Assembly (NCBI GenBank): GCA_028278625.1
Contig: JANQDY010000272.1
Coordinates: 38,611-102,610 of the forward strand
Direction of reading: 5' to 3'
Origin: Thermodesulfobacteriota bacterium
GTDB taxonomy: Bacteria > Desulfobacterota > DSM-4660 > Desulfatiglandales > Desulfatiglandaceae
Length of the DNA: 64,000 bases
A program made the position numbers and the translations under genes. This document shows, in pieces, positions 44,383-52,794 of this stretch. The notes under the pieces were generated by a model that had not been told where the DNA came from, searched no databases, and saw only the letters and a list, made by a program, of their open reading frames with translations. Within the stretch, counting starts at the first letter, position 1; every line of letters begins with the position of its first letter.

Positions 44383-44971
44383 AATTGTCTCCTTCCCATT
44401 TCATGCAGTCTATGATCTCAGGGACTCCTTTTCTAAATGCTTCTGATATGAGGTCCTGGAGCTGTTTCGGATGAAACCTGAAGGCATAACCGCTGTAGTT
44501 TCCGGCCAGGGTCTCAAGCTTTGTGATCCATTCGTCCTGATCTTCGAAAAGGCGCCAAAGCCATTCCGCCCATGACCGGTGAAGAGGGATGTCCGCCTTT
44601 TCATCCAGATGACGGAAGAACATCTCCTTTTCCTCAGCCTCTTGGTTCGTAAAAACGAAGAACCGGTTCTTTTTTTCTTCTGTGTGGCCGGGCAGCGTCA
44701 GTACCGGATAAAGCAGGGCATGCGCCCGTGTGGACGGAAGCTTTTTCAACTGAACCTTGTACCCGAGATCGGCCCGCATCAGATAGTATTCACCGCTTTC
44801 CAGCTCAATACTGATCCCGTAGCTCTCCAAGAATGCGGCGATGATCCCTTTTACGGTCACCTGATACCCGCAGATGGACATAAAATAGGCCGTTTCCGGA
44901 TCTATTGGATCTACGATGAGATCCGAGCAATAGGCCCGGATCCCCGTGGCCATGACCGGATATAATTTCAT
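44360..44971 (-). CDS. Unknown protein upstream of helicase
   Basis: 203 residues, RBS gaaaggagcaagtc. Mixed alpha/beta (Y-Y-L-M-R-A-D-L-G-Y-K-V-Q-L-K, then R-F-F-V-F-T-N-Q-E). A helical tail follows. No family recognised. Overlaps the helicase gene and lies 12 bp after the methyltransferase gene, so it belongs to that transcription unit. Confidence 0.7.
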   Translation of the reverse strand: MKLYPVMATGIRAYCSDLIVDPIDPETAYFMSICGYQVTVKGIIAAFLESYGISIELESGEYYLMRADLGYKVQLKKLPSTRAHALLYPVLTLPGHTEEKKNRFFVFTNQEAEEKEMFFRHLDEKADIPLHRSWAEWLWRLFEDQDEWITKLETLAGNYSGYAFRFHPKQLQDLISEAFRKGVPEIIDCMKWEGDNYGKYNPS

Positions 44972-44983
44972 GACTTGCTCCTT

Positions 44984-46030
44984 TCACTGGATGGTACACA
45001 TGTCACCTTCTCGGTTGAATGCCTTGATAAACGGTTTGATCTGGTTCCGTTCAATATGCTTTTCCCTATTGCCGTTGGTTTCCACGGAATAGAGGATCTC
45101 CTTTTTCGTCCTTCCTTTGATCAGGAGAGGATTCTTCCTGTCCGGATCCCAAACGACACCGTTCATGAAACCGCTGGCAATGAACTGTGCCATATGCCCG
45201 TACTTGAGCGGCATGACGGCCCGAATGATCTCTTTCATTCGAAAGGGGGTCGTCATTTCCCTGAACCGCTCGAAAAGCCCGTGCTCAAGGATTTCTTCTG
45301 CCAGCTCTTCAGGATCGATGGATTTGCTCATAAAAACGAAGCGGCCATTTGAAGGGGCTACGGGGACCTCGTAGATCATTTGCGGAACTTCGGGAAGATA
45401 GGGGACGGGCGCCTGTTGACGGCCGCAATCCTTTAGGTACCGGGCAGTCTCGTCGTCCTTTCCAGGGGTTTTCTTCCGGCGGCCCAGAATGGCCACCTGT
45501 TTGAACGCCTGATATTCTTCTTTTGGGAACCTGAAAATGCTTATTTGCTCGAACCGGTAGGAGAGCATCCTGGCGATATGCCCGTCGAGTCTCGCCTGGG
45601 GGATCAGATAGACCAGAATGCCCAGGGGACAGACGTAGGTCACGCAATCTCTCAAGAAAGCTCTTTCCATCCGTTCGGGGGGGTTAAGCTCTTCATCTTT
45701 TACGGACCAGTCGTAAGGTGGGTTGAGCCACAAAAGGCTGAAGGATTTGTGGCTGATGCGGGTGTTCTGGTAATCCGTCACCAGGCACCGGTTCAAAGTC
45801 TTCTTGGCTGTTTCACCGCGGTCAAGATCGATCTCGATACCGTAAGTGTCGGCCTTAAGATGTTTTCCGACGATGGATAAAGCGGTCCCCTCACCGGCAC
45901 AGGGATCAAGGGCCCGGATAAGCCCCGGACGTTTCGGGGTGAGCCATTTTACGATTTTTTTCGTCACCCCTTCCGGTGTGGGGTAATAGCCCATTTTGGC
46001 TTGTGCGGCTAATCTCATTATCGCCTCCAT
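44984..46030 (-). CDS. Class I SAM methyltransferase, DUF6094-like
   Basis: 348 residues from ATG 46030 (RBS aaaggaggtcc). G-Y-Y-P-T-P precedes the SAM site A-L-D-P-C-A-G-E-G-T-A-L; catalytic motif L-W-L-N-P-P-Y-D-W marks an amino-group (N6-adenine type) DNA methyltransferase. I recall DUF6094 for this gene in elements next to an SF2 helicase. Could protect the element from restriction, or be part of a restriction-like pair with the helicase. Frame extends further up but has no RBS. Confidence 0.82.
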   Translation of the reverse strand: MEAIMRLAAQAKMGYYPTPEGVTKKIVKWLTPKRPGLIRALDPCAGEGTALSIVGKHLKADTYGIEIDLDRGETAKKTLNRCLVTDYQNTRISHKSFSLLWLNPPYDWSVKDEELNPPERMERAFLRDCVTYVCPLGILVYLIPQARLDGHIARMLSYRFEQISIFRFPKEEYQAFKQVAILGRRKKTPGKDDETARYLKDCGRQQAPVPYLPEVPQMIYEVPVAPSNGRFVFMSKSIDPEELAEEILEHGLFERFREMTTPFRMKEIIRAVMPLKYGHMAQFIASGFMNGVVWDPDRKNPLLIKGRTKKEILYSVETNGNREKHIERNQIKPFIKAFNREGDMCTIQ

Positions 46031-46189
46031 AAAAAAGGACCTCCTTTCTCTTTTTAGAAAAAGCGGCAGAAGGCCCTGATATTTTTCAATTGTTTCCCAG
46101 TCGCTGAAAGGCTTTTCCTTAGACCGGCTGGTTATCCCATTTATCTCTGATACTGTTTTGGTGCAGCTCACCTTTTGGTATCGTGAAGC

Positions 46190-46657
46190 TCACGCAAAAG
46201 TGACGGTAAAGAACTCCTGCCATGCCGTGTCAAAGGCCATTGCCCTTTTCCTGAAGGGAAAGGCATGCTGGAATAGCATTTCGGAGACTCCCTTTTCCCA
46301 GTGAAGCTGCACCGGCTTTCCGATTTTTATGGCGTATTCCACCTCAAATCCTGTGCCGCCGGTGCACCCATCCTCCCGGCTCAGAAAGGCATGAACCAGA
46401 TCGCATCTCTCGATGAGTTCCCGGTTTCTCTGGTAATACCTTTCCGCCACCTCGAAATTGGATCGGATGTGGGTCAAATCCGGGACAAAAGCCTCCACTT
46501 CCATACCCCGTTTTTCCGCCACTCGAATGGTCCAGGTGCACACCCCTTTGCATTTGCTCGTGACGATGACCGAATCAATGGGAAGGTATTCCACCAGATT
46601 GATGACCGACCGCCTGTCCCGGTATTTCCGGGCCCCGACAATTCCGACAAAGGCCAT
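46190..46657 (-). CDS. Rossmann-fold (SLOG/DprA-like) nucleotide-binding protein
   Basis: 155 residues from ATG 46657 (gaaaggagggtcaat). Starts V-G-I-V-G-A-R-K-Y-R-D-R-R, like the G-S-R motif of SLOG domains, with V-T-S-K-C-K-G-V (GG-like step) and D-L-V-H-A-F-L and F-E-V-E-Y-A-I-K-I-G-K-P-V downstream. Such proteins bind nucleotides or related signals. No partner effector adjacent. Confidence 0.72.
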   Translation of the reverse strand: MAFVGIVGARKYRDRRSVINLVEYLPIDSVIVTSKCKGVCTWTIRVAEKRGMEVEAFVPDLTHIRSNFEVAERYYQRNRELIERCDLVHAFLSREDGCTGGTGFEVEYAIKIGKPVQLHWEKGVSEMLFQHAFPFRKRAMAFDTAWQEFFTVTFA

Positions 46658-46678
46658 ATTGACCCTCCTTTCAAAGAC

Positions 46679-46715
46679 AAAAAAAGCCCCGCCGGCAGAT
46701 ACCGGAAGGGCTTTT
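46679..46715 (-). terminator. Intrinsic terminator after RadC gene
   Basis: Arms aaaagccc (46682-46689) and gggctttt (46708-46715), with ccgg/ccgg extension inside, and a run of seven T on the minus strand (46679-46685). Ends the transcript of the RadC-like gene. Confidence 0.8.
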
Positions 46716-46766
46716 GATAACGGGTTTGCGATCAAAATCCTCTGTATGGGGGTTTTGATCGAAGAT

Positions 46767-47288
46767 TCAGCAAGTGTTTTGGCTATTGAAAAAACCCTTT
46801 ACCTGACGATTGATTTCTTCCATGATTCCTTGTTCCGAAAAGCTGTAATAGTCGTCGCCTATGACGATGTGGTCGTGGAGACGGGCGTCGACGGCGGTGA
46901 GCGCTAATGCCACTTTGCGGGTAATCAATCGGTCTTCCTCTGAGGGTTCGGTGTGTCGTGAGGGATGGTTGTGTACCAGAACGGCGGCGCCGGCTTTTAG
47001 CGCCAGGAGGCGCTTCACGATTTCTCTTGGATAAACGGCGGAATTCGACAAGGTCCCTGTGGACATTTTTTCAATGCCCAGGATGTGATTTCGGATATCC
47101 AGGAAAATGCAGTAGAGCCTTTCCACGTCGTCGTTTTCCGCAAAAATCGGTTTTACGATATTAAATACTTCGTGAGGGCCGTTCAAACATTGCCCTTTGG
47201 CCTCTTCCTTTACCATGGCTGCAAATTTGCCGGATCGTAGATCTTCCCAGAAACGCTGCTTTGTACTCATCGGTTTGCTCTCTTTCAT
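46767..47288 (-). CDS. RadC-like JAB-domain protein
   Basis: 173 residues from ATG 47288 (gaaaggaggaaccgg). JAMM metal motif L-V-H-N-H-P-S-R-H-T-E-P-S-E-E-D, preceded by I-F-L-D-I-R-N-H. The family is frequent in phages and integrative elements; the old link to DNA repair is doubtful, peptidase or nuclease roles are proposed. Short version, lacking the HhH N-domain. Confidence 0.9.
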   Translation of the reverse strand: MKESKPMSTKQRFWEDLRSGKFAAMVKEEAKGQCLNGPHEVFNIVKPIFAENDDVERLYCIFLDIRNHILGIEKMSTGTLSNSAVYPREIVKRLLALKAGAAVLVHNHPSRHTEPSEEDRLITRKVALALTAVDARLHDHIVIGDDYYSFSEQGIMEEINRQVKGFFNSQNTC

Positions 47289-47312
47289 CCGGTTCCTCCT
47301 TTCACAAGTATG

Positions 47313-47349
47313 AAAAAAGCCCCTTGGCACCATTACCCGAGGGGCTTTT
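47313..47349 (-). terminator. Intrinsic terminator after DUF3150 gene
   Basis: Arms aaaagcccc (47315-47323) and ggggctttt (47341-47349); six T on the minus strand. 37 bp past the DUF3150 stop and upstream of the RadC gene RBS. Confidence 0.8.
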
Positions 47350-47385
47350 AAGATTTTGATTTTGAAATCTTCGGAGTGTTCAGTC

Positions 47386-48258
47386 TCAGTCCATGACAAT
47401 CCTTCTCCGGGGTCTTGTAAGCATTTCATCCATGGCTTTTTCCACTTCCGACATACCGTCCCGGATCTCATTTTTCAGTTGATCATTTGACCGGATAACA
47501 TCGGCTGTGTTGCCTCCGAGAACGGCCCTGGAACGTTCAACCAGTTCCGCCAGCTCACGATCATCGAAGATGTTTCGTTCTTTGAAAGTCTCAAAGAAAG
47601 CATAAAAGTTGTTGATGGTGCCATTTTTGAAGACCTTGGGTTTAGTGTTGGCACCGTTGGTGAAACGCTCCGTAATCCGTTGAATCATGCCTGAAAATTC
47701 CTCTCTCAGGCTCATGACCGCCAGTTCACGGGCATCTTCCATGGTTTGAATGAATTTGTGTTTTTCCCGTTCATACACTTCGGGCGAAAGCACCCCGGAT
47801 CGGCCGTTTGGCACATCGAGGATGACGAAACGCCAGGCAAAGGAAAATTTGGATTGAATGTTCACCGGATAGTCCGTCTCGTTAAAAAGATCTCCCAGGT
47901 ACACCATTGCCGTTTCCCGCAGGCTTTCATAACGGTTCATGAATTCAGAAACCTTTTCTTTAAATTCCGATTGGAATCGGGTCAGTCTTTGATCCACCTT
48001 AGAAATCATCTCTCGGGGGACGAACACCATGCCGTTAATGGGAAAGGGCAGGCTCACGCCCGAAAGATAACCGCGTGCGGCATTGGCCACTTTCTGGATC
48101 GGTTTAAGGGCACATGGATCAATCAGCTTTTTGCGGGTACTGATCCACTGGTTGGCATCGGTCATGTGGGTGATCTGCTCGGCCTTGATTTTTCGTCTGG
48201 CACCCCAGACGCTGGTGGAAAGCTGGATCAAACATCCTTTTTCAAATATATTCTCCAT
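47386..48258 (-). CDS. DUF3150-like helical protein
   Basis: 290 residues, RBS aggagaatactgat. Long helices with L-I-D-P-C-A-L-K-P-I-Q, S-L-P-F-P-I-N-G and F-V-P-R-E-M-I, as I recall for DUF3150 found in elements with Ycf46-like AAA+ and DUF2997 genes. Function unknown; may be a substrate or partner for the ATPase. Confidence 0.68.
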   Translation of the reverse strand: MENIFEKGCLIQLSTSVWGARRKIKAEQITHMTDANQWISTRKKLIDPCALKPIQKVANAARGYLSGVSLPFPINGMVFVPREMISKVDQRLTRFQSEFKEKVSEFMNRYESLRETAMVYLGDLFNETDYPVNIQSKFSFAWRFVILDVPNGRSGVLSPEVYEREKHKFIQTMEDARELAVMSLREEFSGMIQRITERFTNGANTKPKVFKNGTINNFYAFFETFKERNIFDDRELAELVERSRAVLGGNTADVIRSNDQLKNEIRDGMSEVEKAMDEMLTRPRRRIVMD

Positions 48259-48277
48259 ATCAGTATTCTCCTTATGA

Positions 48278-48305
48278 CCCTGGCATCAGCAGAATGATGC
48301 CAGGG
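48278..48305. repeat. 10-bp perfect hairpin before DUF3150 gene
   Basis: Arms ccctggcatc (48278-48287) and gatgccaggg (48296-48305), loop of 8. No T-run on either side, so more likely a leader structure or processing site than a terminator. Confidence 0.6.
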
Positions 48306-48356
48306 CTCCAAACAAAATTGTAATTGTGAGTGGTTCTTTTGAGAGGCGCTGAGGGT

Positions 48357-48554
48357 TTAGCCGCAAAGGGGCAGGTATTTTTTGCTATGGGTTCGGTTTT
48401 CCTGAAAGTATGCGGGGGTAAGGTTTTTGGCTGTTTCCCGGCCCAGGAGCTTTTTCAGGAATTCGGATTCCGTAACGCAACCCTTTCCCTTGAACCCCCG
48501 GGTTTCGATCTTGATTTCTCCATTATTTCTGACTTCCACAATGATTTCCTTCAT
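48357..48554 (-). CDS. DUF2997 protein
   Basis: 65 residues. M-K-E-I-I-V-E-V-R-N-N-G-E-I-K-I-E-T-R-G-F-K-G-K-G-C is the DUF2997 pattern, ending in L-T-P-A-Y-F-Q. The family co-occurs with DUF1257 and Ycf46-type ATPase genes, exactly the next two upstream genes. Function not known. Confidence 0.82.
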   Translation of the reverse strand: MKEIIVEVRNNGEIKIETRGFKGKGCVTESEFLKKLLGRETAKNLTPAYFQENRTHSKKYLPLCG

Positions 48555-48567
48555 GCCTTATCTCCTT

Positions 48568-48942
48568 TCATGATATGCGAACGTGAAGCCGGATGCTTTG
48601 TTCCGCCTTCTTTTCCATAACGGAATATCCCTTTCTTCTGGCCTCAATCTTTGTTTTTGTGACCGCATAGGCCTGCTTGAGGAGCCCTCCTTTGGCACCG
48701 ATAATCTTTTCCAGGTGGTGATCATGAAAATCACAGGAGAGCTCATAGGAATGTTCTTTTCGGATTACGCCGATTTCATAGTCCGCTCCCGGAACCTGAA
48801 TGGCATGATCACACCTGGCATCTTTACCGTACCACCGAAATGTTTTCTGATTTTTAATCAACTGCAACTCGAGCGCTATACAAGCTTGCCCCAGAATGCC
48901 CAGATCCTTTACCTCCAGTTCGATTCTGCTGATGTGCGACAT
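48568..48942 (-). CDS. DUF1257 (Ycf35-like) protein
   Basis: 124 residues from ATG 48942, right after the Ycf46-like stop. M-S-H-I-S-R-I-E and Y-E-I-G-V...L-S-C-D-F are DUF1257 hallmarks, with Y-A-V-T-K-T near the end. Ycf35 and Ycf46 are also plastid-encoded; in bacteria they form a small conserved set of unknown role. Confidence 0.82.
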   Translation of the reverse strand: MSHISRIELEVKDLGILGQACIALELQLIKNQKTFRWYGKDARCDHAIQVPGADYEIGVIRKEHSYELSCDFHDHHLEKIIGAKGGLLKQAYAVTKTKIEARRKGYSVMEKKAEQSIRLHVRIS

Positions 48943-48944
48943 TG

Positions 48945-50348
48945 CTATTTGATCCTCCGTACGGTTTTTGGGGTTTCTTCCGGCATGCTGGCACGTCTGG
49001 CACGTGTCGCGGCCCATTGCTGCAGGGCCCCGATTTCCTCTTTCATGGTTTTTGAAAGCGGTACGATGGTTTTAACGGCTGCATCCAAACCGTCAAAGAG
49101 GCTGTCTTTGGCCAGTTGTTCGATTTCGGCGCCGGTCCAGCCATTCAGGCTATTCTCATATTCTTCTGGAATTTCAGTTTGGTATCGGCTGTTCATGATC
49201 TCAATGATCTCCAGACGTTCATTGCGGGTGGGAAGATCCACGAAAAACATGGCATCGAAGCGACCGGCCCTCATGAACTCAGGGGGCAGATCCATGAGGT
49301 TGTTGGCGGTGGCCATCACAAGGACCGGGCTTTTTGTTTCCTGCATCCAGGTCAGAAAATGACCGAACATGGAGGCAGTGGTGCCACCGTCTGTCCTGGA
49401 TGACGATTTAACCCCGCCAAAGGCTTTTTCGATTTCATCCAGCCAGACGACCGCCCTACCGAAAGCCTCGATGGTGGCGGTTGCCTGCCGGATCTTCCGT
49501 TCACTTTCCCCCACGAGTGATCCTTTAAGGGAAGAAATATCCAAAAGGATCAAGGGCCAGCCGAAGATTGAAGCCGCCGCCTTGCAGGAAAGGGACTTGC
49601 CGGTTCCCGGGATACCCACCAGCAGAAGGGCCTTGGGTCTGGGAAGATGATCGTTTCCCGGTTCAAAGGCGGTTTTCCGGTTGGATAGATAGGTTTTCAG
49701 AAGATCCAGCCCGCCAACCTGGTCCGCTGGCACGGGCGGCCAGAATTCCATGAGTCCGGTCCGTCGAATCATCTGCATTTTCTGTTGGGTGACAATATTC
49801 GCACAAAACCGCTTTTTGAGAACCAGGCTCAGGGCAAAGGCGGTTTCGCTTTCAAACTCCGTAAGTCCTGAGGCGGCTTCCACGGCATCTTCCGCCATAT
49901 CTACGCCGACACTTTCCGCAAGTTCCTGCTGAATCCGGCGGATCTCCTCCCGGGACGGGAGCCTGAAATCCATAATGCTGAAAAACTTCTCGATTTCCTG
50001 AGGAAGATTGGCCGGTGGTCCCACCATGATCAGGCAGCAGCCCGATGCTTTCCAGAGGGGGACGCTGGTCTGGATCTCCTGGATGATTTCAACGGAAGAG
50101 ATGAAATGATGAAAATTTTGAACGATCAAAACCGTGTCGTTTTGATCTCCAAGCCATTTCAAGGCGCCCAGGGGATCGGGCAGGTCTTCTATGGTCCGGC
50201 CCGTCTGGGTATCCGTAAGCCCCCTCAGACAATCCCAGGAAAAGGACTGCCAGCCGGGTACTTGAATGGACGAAATGGCCCGAAGCGGTTCTTCGGTTTC
50301 AATGTAAAATCCTGGATAACCTGCTTTGAGATAATTCTGTAAATCCAT
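48945..50348 (-). CDS. Ycf46-like AAA+ ATPase
   Basis: 467 residues. N-domain begins Y-P-G-F-Y-I-E-T-E-E, typical of Ycf46. AAA module: G-I-P-G-T-G-K-S (245-252), V-V-W-L-D-E-I-E (300-307), T-A-N-N and the R-A-G-R-F-D arginine finger. Forms a unit with DUF1257 and DUF2997 genes. A relative (20698) is in the type VII-like cluster. Confidence 0.9.
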   Translation of the reverse strand: MDLQNYLKAGYPGFYIETEEPLRAISSIQVPGWQSFSWDCLRGLTDTQTGRTIEDLPDPLGALKWLGDQNDTVLIVQNFHHFISSVEIIQEIQTSVPLWKASGCCLIMVGPPANLPQEIEKFFSIMDFRLPSREEIRRIQQELAESVGVDMAEDAVEAASGLTEFESETAFALSLVLKKRFCANIVTQQKMQMIRRTGLMEFWPPVPADQVGGLDLLKTYLSNRKTAFEPGNDHLPRPKALLLVGIPGTGKSLSCKAAASIFGWPLILLDISSLKGSLVGESERKIRQATATIEAFGRAVVWLDEIEKAFGGVKSSSRTDGGTTASMFGHFLTWMQETKSPVLVMATANNLMDLPPEFMRAGRFDAMFFVDLPTRNERLEIIEIMNSRYQTEIPEEYENSLNGWTGAEIEQLAKDSLFDGLDAAVKTIVPLSKTMKEEIGALQQWAATRARRASMPEETPKTVRRIK

Positions 50349-50367
50349 TGATGTCTCCTTTCAGGAT

Positions 50368-50408
50368 AAAAAAAGGGCCGAACCAGCAAATGCTGTCGCA
50401 GCCCTTTT
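50368..50408 (-). terminator. Intrinsic terminator before Ycf46 gene
   Basis: Arms aaaagggc (50371-50378) and gccctttt (50401-50408), inner cagca/tgctg pairing, seven T on the minus strand (50368-50374). Follows the gene at 50449. Confidence 0.8.
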
Positions 50409-50448
50409 CGGGGGTTTTCAGGGGAAAACCAGAAAATGGTATTTCCCG

Positions 50449-50961
50449 CTATATACCTTTAAAAACGTATTCTTCCACCAGCGTCATATCGAAATCCTCG
50501 ATTTCTGATTCGGCATTTTGTTTGACAAGCTCCGCATTTTGAACAACGGGTCCGCTTACCGGTTGCACCAGAAAGAGTTTCAGATGATTGCCGAAATCCT
50601 TTCGCATGGTTCCGAGATCCGATACTATCTCGGCTGGATCCGTGTAACCCATTGGGTCATCCGGTGACGTGACCATGAAGCCGAGCGGATGGCTGGGGTT
50701 GGCGATGATGTAAACAGATCTTCTGCGTTCTTTGGACACCTCCCTTATCAAGGTTCGGTTTTCGCTGAACCGGTCCTGCTCGTCCAGGAAATGCCGGGTA
50801 TTTGCAACGAGCCCATTGGTGTCATACAGGGCAGCATCATCATGTTCGGGGTCCATGTCCCGAACGTGGTTTGACAGGGCCTGGATTGCCGATTCCGGGT
50901 CTTCGAAGAAGACCGCGTTGTCGATGATCCCCCTTGACAGCGTGATTAATACGTATGTCAT
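50449..50961 (-). CDS. Unknown protein, element-specific
   Basis: 170 residues from ATG 50961 (aaggaggagaatcg). Starts T-Y-V-L-I-T-L-S-R-G-I-I, alpha/beta, with a middle Y-I-I-A-N-P-S-H-P-L-G and a helical, acidic C-terminus. Flanked by its own terminator. Not recognised. Confidence 0.7.
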   Translation of the reverse strand: MTYVLITLSRGIIDNAVFFEDPESAIQALSNHVRDMDPEHDDAALYDTNGLVANTRHFLDEQDRFSENRTLIREVSKERRRSVYIIANPSHPLGFMVTSPDDPMGYTDPAEIVSDLGTMRKDFGNHLKLFLVQPVSGPVVQNAELVKQNAESEIEDFDMTLVEEYVFKGI

Positions 50962-51058
50962 TCGATTCTCCTCCTTTCTTAGAGCACCAGTATGTCGATC
51001 ATTCCCTCCACATGCCGTGCGGTAGTGAAGTCCTTGTACATAGATTCTCCTTTCGATA

Positions 51059-51082
51059 CAAAAAACCCTGGGATAGCTCCCA
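51059..51082 (-). terminator. Short terminator
   Basis: Arms ctggga (51068-51073) and tcccag (51077-51082), T-run on minus strand (51060-51065). Past the Cys-rich gene at 51119. Confidence 0.55.
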
Positions 51083-51118
51083 GAAGGCTCATTTGCTCTT
51101 TGAATGATTGATATTGTG

Positions 51119-51319
51119 TTACACGGTCTTTTCACAAAAAAGGCATCGCCCGCAGAAACTGTTGTCCCTGCACGCCTTGCAGACGAGTTCACGGTCCACC
51201 TCTTTTGCGACCTGGAAGATCACTTCTTCAAGTGCCGTTGTCATGGGCAGGTTGATGGCCCATGCGATCCGTCTCAAGGCACCGCTGAACTCCTGGTTGA
51301 GTTCCGGGGTGTATGCCAT
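51119..51319 (-). CDS. Cys-rich microprotein
   Basis: 66 residues, RBS gaaaggaggtgaaac. C-terminal C-x2-C-x5-C-x2-C-x2-C cluster, likely zinc. Preceded by a helix A-L-E-E-V-I-F-Q-V-A-K-E-V. Overlaps the zinc-ribbon gene upstream by 92 bp in another frame; RBS supports it. Confidence 0.65.
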   Translation of the reverse strand: MAYTPELNQEFSGALRRIAWAINLPMTTALEEVIFQVAKEVDRELVCKACRDNSFCGRCLFCEKTV

Positions 51320-51530
51320 GTTTCACCTCCTTTCTTGGATAACCGTTTTTGTCGACGACCCGGTCTGTAAGTTCATAGATGTCCTGCCATGTTGCATCAC
51401 ATTCTGTGCAGCGCATTTTCTGAAAGGCCTTGCCTGCTTCTATCTCCACGAAGCCGCCCTGAATGGATAGAGAACCACATAATGGGCAGGAAAGCCCTTT
51501 TCCTGCTAAGGCGATTTTTCTGTCTAACAC
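51228..51530 (-). CDS. Zinc-ribbon protein
   Basis: 100 residues, GTG start after ggaaaggca. C-P-L-C-G at 15-19 and C-T-E-C-D-A-T-W-Q-D-I-Y at about 41-52 form a ribbon common in phage-like small proteins. The C-terminal part overlaps the next gene and is of lower quality. GTG overlaps the end of the DUF2958 gene. Confidence 0.6.
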   Translation of the reverse strand: MLDRKIALAGKGLSCPLCGSLSIQGGFVEIEAGKAFQKMRCTECDATWQDIYELTDRVVDKNGYPRKEVKHGIHPGTQPGVQRCLETDRMGHQPAHDNGT

Positions 51531-51955
51531 TGCCTTTCCTCCTTCCTGTCCAACGACTGCCCCGGCTTATTACTGGCTCCCGAAATCAAGTCCCGGCACA
51601 AATCAAAGACGTTTTCCTCCCTGTTCCAGCCCTGGGCGATCCGTATCTTTTCGACGTCGATCGCCCTTTTCACTTCCCACACGTTTTCAAGTTCGCAGTC
51701 CACTTCGAGCCAGCCATTTACCTTGATGTTGCACAATTCCCTGAGGGATACATATCCCCACTCCGCCATCTCATAGTCGCTGTTGAGGATGCAGAATCCC
51801 CACATGAGGTCATGCCGGTCCGTCTCGCAAATGTACCAGTCGCATCCGGCCACAAAGAAATGGAGATGCACCCGCTTTTCCTTGAGCGGCAATGCCCCGG
51901 TTTCGTGAATGAGTGGCAGTTTTTTCAATCTCTCTTCTGTCGGTTTATTCCACAT
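51524..51955 (-). CDS. DUF2958 protein
   Basis: 143 residues from ATG 51955 (aaaggaggtgaaac). H-L-H-F-F-V-A-G-C-D-W-Y-I-C-E-T-D, D-L-M-W-G-F and E-M-A-E-W-G-Y-V-S-L-R-E-L match DUF2958, a family of mobile elements. Function unknown. Confidence 0.8.
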   Translation of the reverse strand: MWNKPTEERLKKLPLIHETGALPLKEKRVHLHFFVAGCDWYICETDRHDLMWGFCILNSDYEMAEWGYVSLRELCNIKVNGWLEVDCELENVWEVKRAIDVEKIRIAQGWNREENVFDLCRDLISGASNKPGQSLDRKEERQC

Positions 51956-51975
51956 ATGTTTCACCTCCTTTGGAC

Positions 51976-52005
51976 AAATGACCTGTCATTCTTGAACAGG
52001 TCATT
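51976..52005 (+). repeat. 11-bp perfect inverted repeat before DUF2958 gene
   Basis: Arms aaatgacctgt (51976-51986) and acaggtcattt (51995-52005). Directly upstream of the RBS of the DUF2958 gene; followed on plus strand by T's. May act as an operator or leader hairpin. Confidence 0.6.
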
Positions 52006-52010
52006 TTTTC

Positions 52011-52050
52011 AAAAAAAAACGAAAGCCACCCTAACGGCGGGGTGGCTTTC
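52011..52050 (-). terminator. Strong intrinsic terminator
   Basis: Arms gaaagccacc (52021-52030) and ggtggctttc (52041-52050), nine T on the minus strand (52011-52019). Ends the small zinc-protein transcript (52074-52681). Confidence 0.88.
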
Positions 52051-52073
52051 ATGAGGGTAGATCCGCCCTCGCT

Positions 52074-52238
52074 TCAGACCTCGGTAAACATGCCACAGGA
52101 TTGGCATTTTATGTGCCCGAAACCATAGGCCTTTGCGCACCTGTCATCTTTCACAACGACATAGGGCGCACCGCAAACCGGGCAGATCTTTTCATCTTCA
52201 TTTTGATCCACATGGAATTCCCATACCGTTTCTTCCAT
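52074..52238 (-). CDS. Zinc-ribbon microprotein
   Basis: 54 residues from ATG 52238 (ggaaaggatgtgaacaat). C-P-V-C-G and C-Q-S-C-G separated by 24 residues. Small ribbon protein of unknown role. Confidence 0.65.
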   Translation of the reverse strand: MEETVWEFHVDQNEDEKICPVCGAPYVVVKDDRCAKAYGFGHIKCQSCGMFTEV

Positions 52239-52311
52239 ATTGTTCACATCCTTTCCTGAAAGACCGGCATGCGCCGGAAACTGTTTTGTGTCCCTGGCCT
52301 CACCGATTAGA

Positions 52312-52494
52312 TCAGCATCGGGACCACCCGCAGTACTGACAGACAGGGCATCCACCCCCGCGGTAAAGCTGCTCATTACAATCGGGGCATCGGGTCCCGT
52401 TGCTTCGATTGGGCAGGAACATGGAAACTGCAACTTCTTTCTTTGAGGGCTTGAAGTCCCTTTTCGATGGTGCGTTCTCCTTTTGTGAATTCAT
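52312..52494 (-). CDS. Zinc-ribbon microprotein, C-terminal CGWSRC
   Basis: 60 residues. C-P-D-C, C-P-V-C-Q-Y-C-G-W-S-R-C at the end, a frequent motif in small mobile-element proteins. Basic N-half. Overlaps the gene at 52376 in another frame; start ATG has no strong RBS. Confidence 0.55.
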   Translation of the reverse strand: MNSQKENAPSKRDFKPSKKEVAVSMFLPNRSNGTRCPDCNEQLYRGGGCPVCQYCGWSRC

Positions 52495-52681
52495 GGATCA
52501 ATCGCCTCCTTTCTTTTCGATTTTGGGTTTTGTGGATGCGGGCTTCGACCAAATGAAGCCTCAGCATGGCCAGCACCATGGTGGCGCCAAATTCCTTTGT
52601 TGGTTCGATCACGCTCATAACATGTGTGAATTTCTCTCTCAGGGTTTCCAGTTGGTTACGGATCTTACGGGACCTGTTCAT
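52376..52681 (-). CDS. Small helical basic protein
   Basis: 101 residues; tandem ATG after aaaggaggta. Helical and basic (R-K-I-R-N-Q-L-E-T-L-R-E-K-F), with R-K-E-R-R-R-L-I-H-E-F. No family. Its last third overlaps the zinc-ribbon gene. Confidence 0.55.
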   Translation of the reverse strand: MNRSRKIRNQLETLREKFTHVMSVIEPTKEFGATMVLAMLRLHLVEARIHKTQNRKERRRLIHEFTKGERTIEKGLQALKERSCSFHVPAQSKQRDPMPRL

Positions 52682-52767
52682 CATTACCTCCTTTCATTGC
52701 GGGTCTTTGGAAAACGTCTTTTGTTGCGCTAAATGGCCAAGAAAACGGGGTTAGAGGTTCAACTAAA

Positions 52768-52794
52768 CAAAAAACGCCTCCCGACGGAGGCGTT
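52768..52794 (-). terminator. Strong intrinsic terminator ending nuclease operon
   Basis: Arms aacgcctcc (52773-52781) and ggaggcgtt (52786-52794), T-run on minus strand. About 110 bp beyond the stop of the HerA-nuclease gene. Confidence 0.88.
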
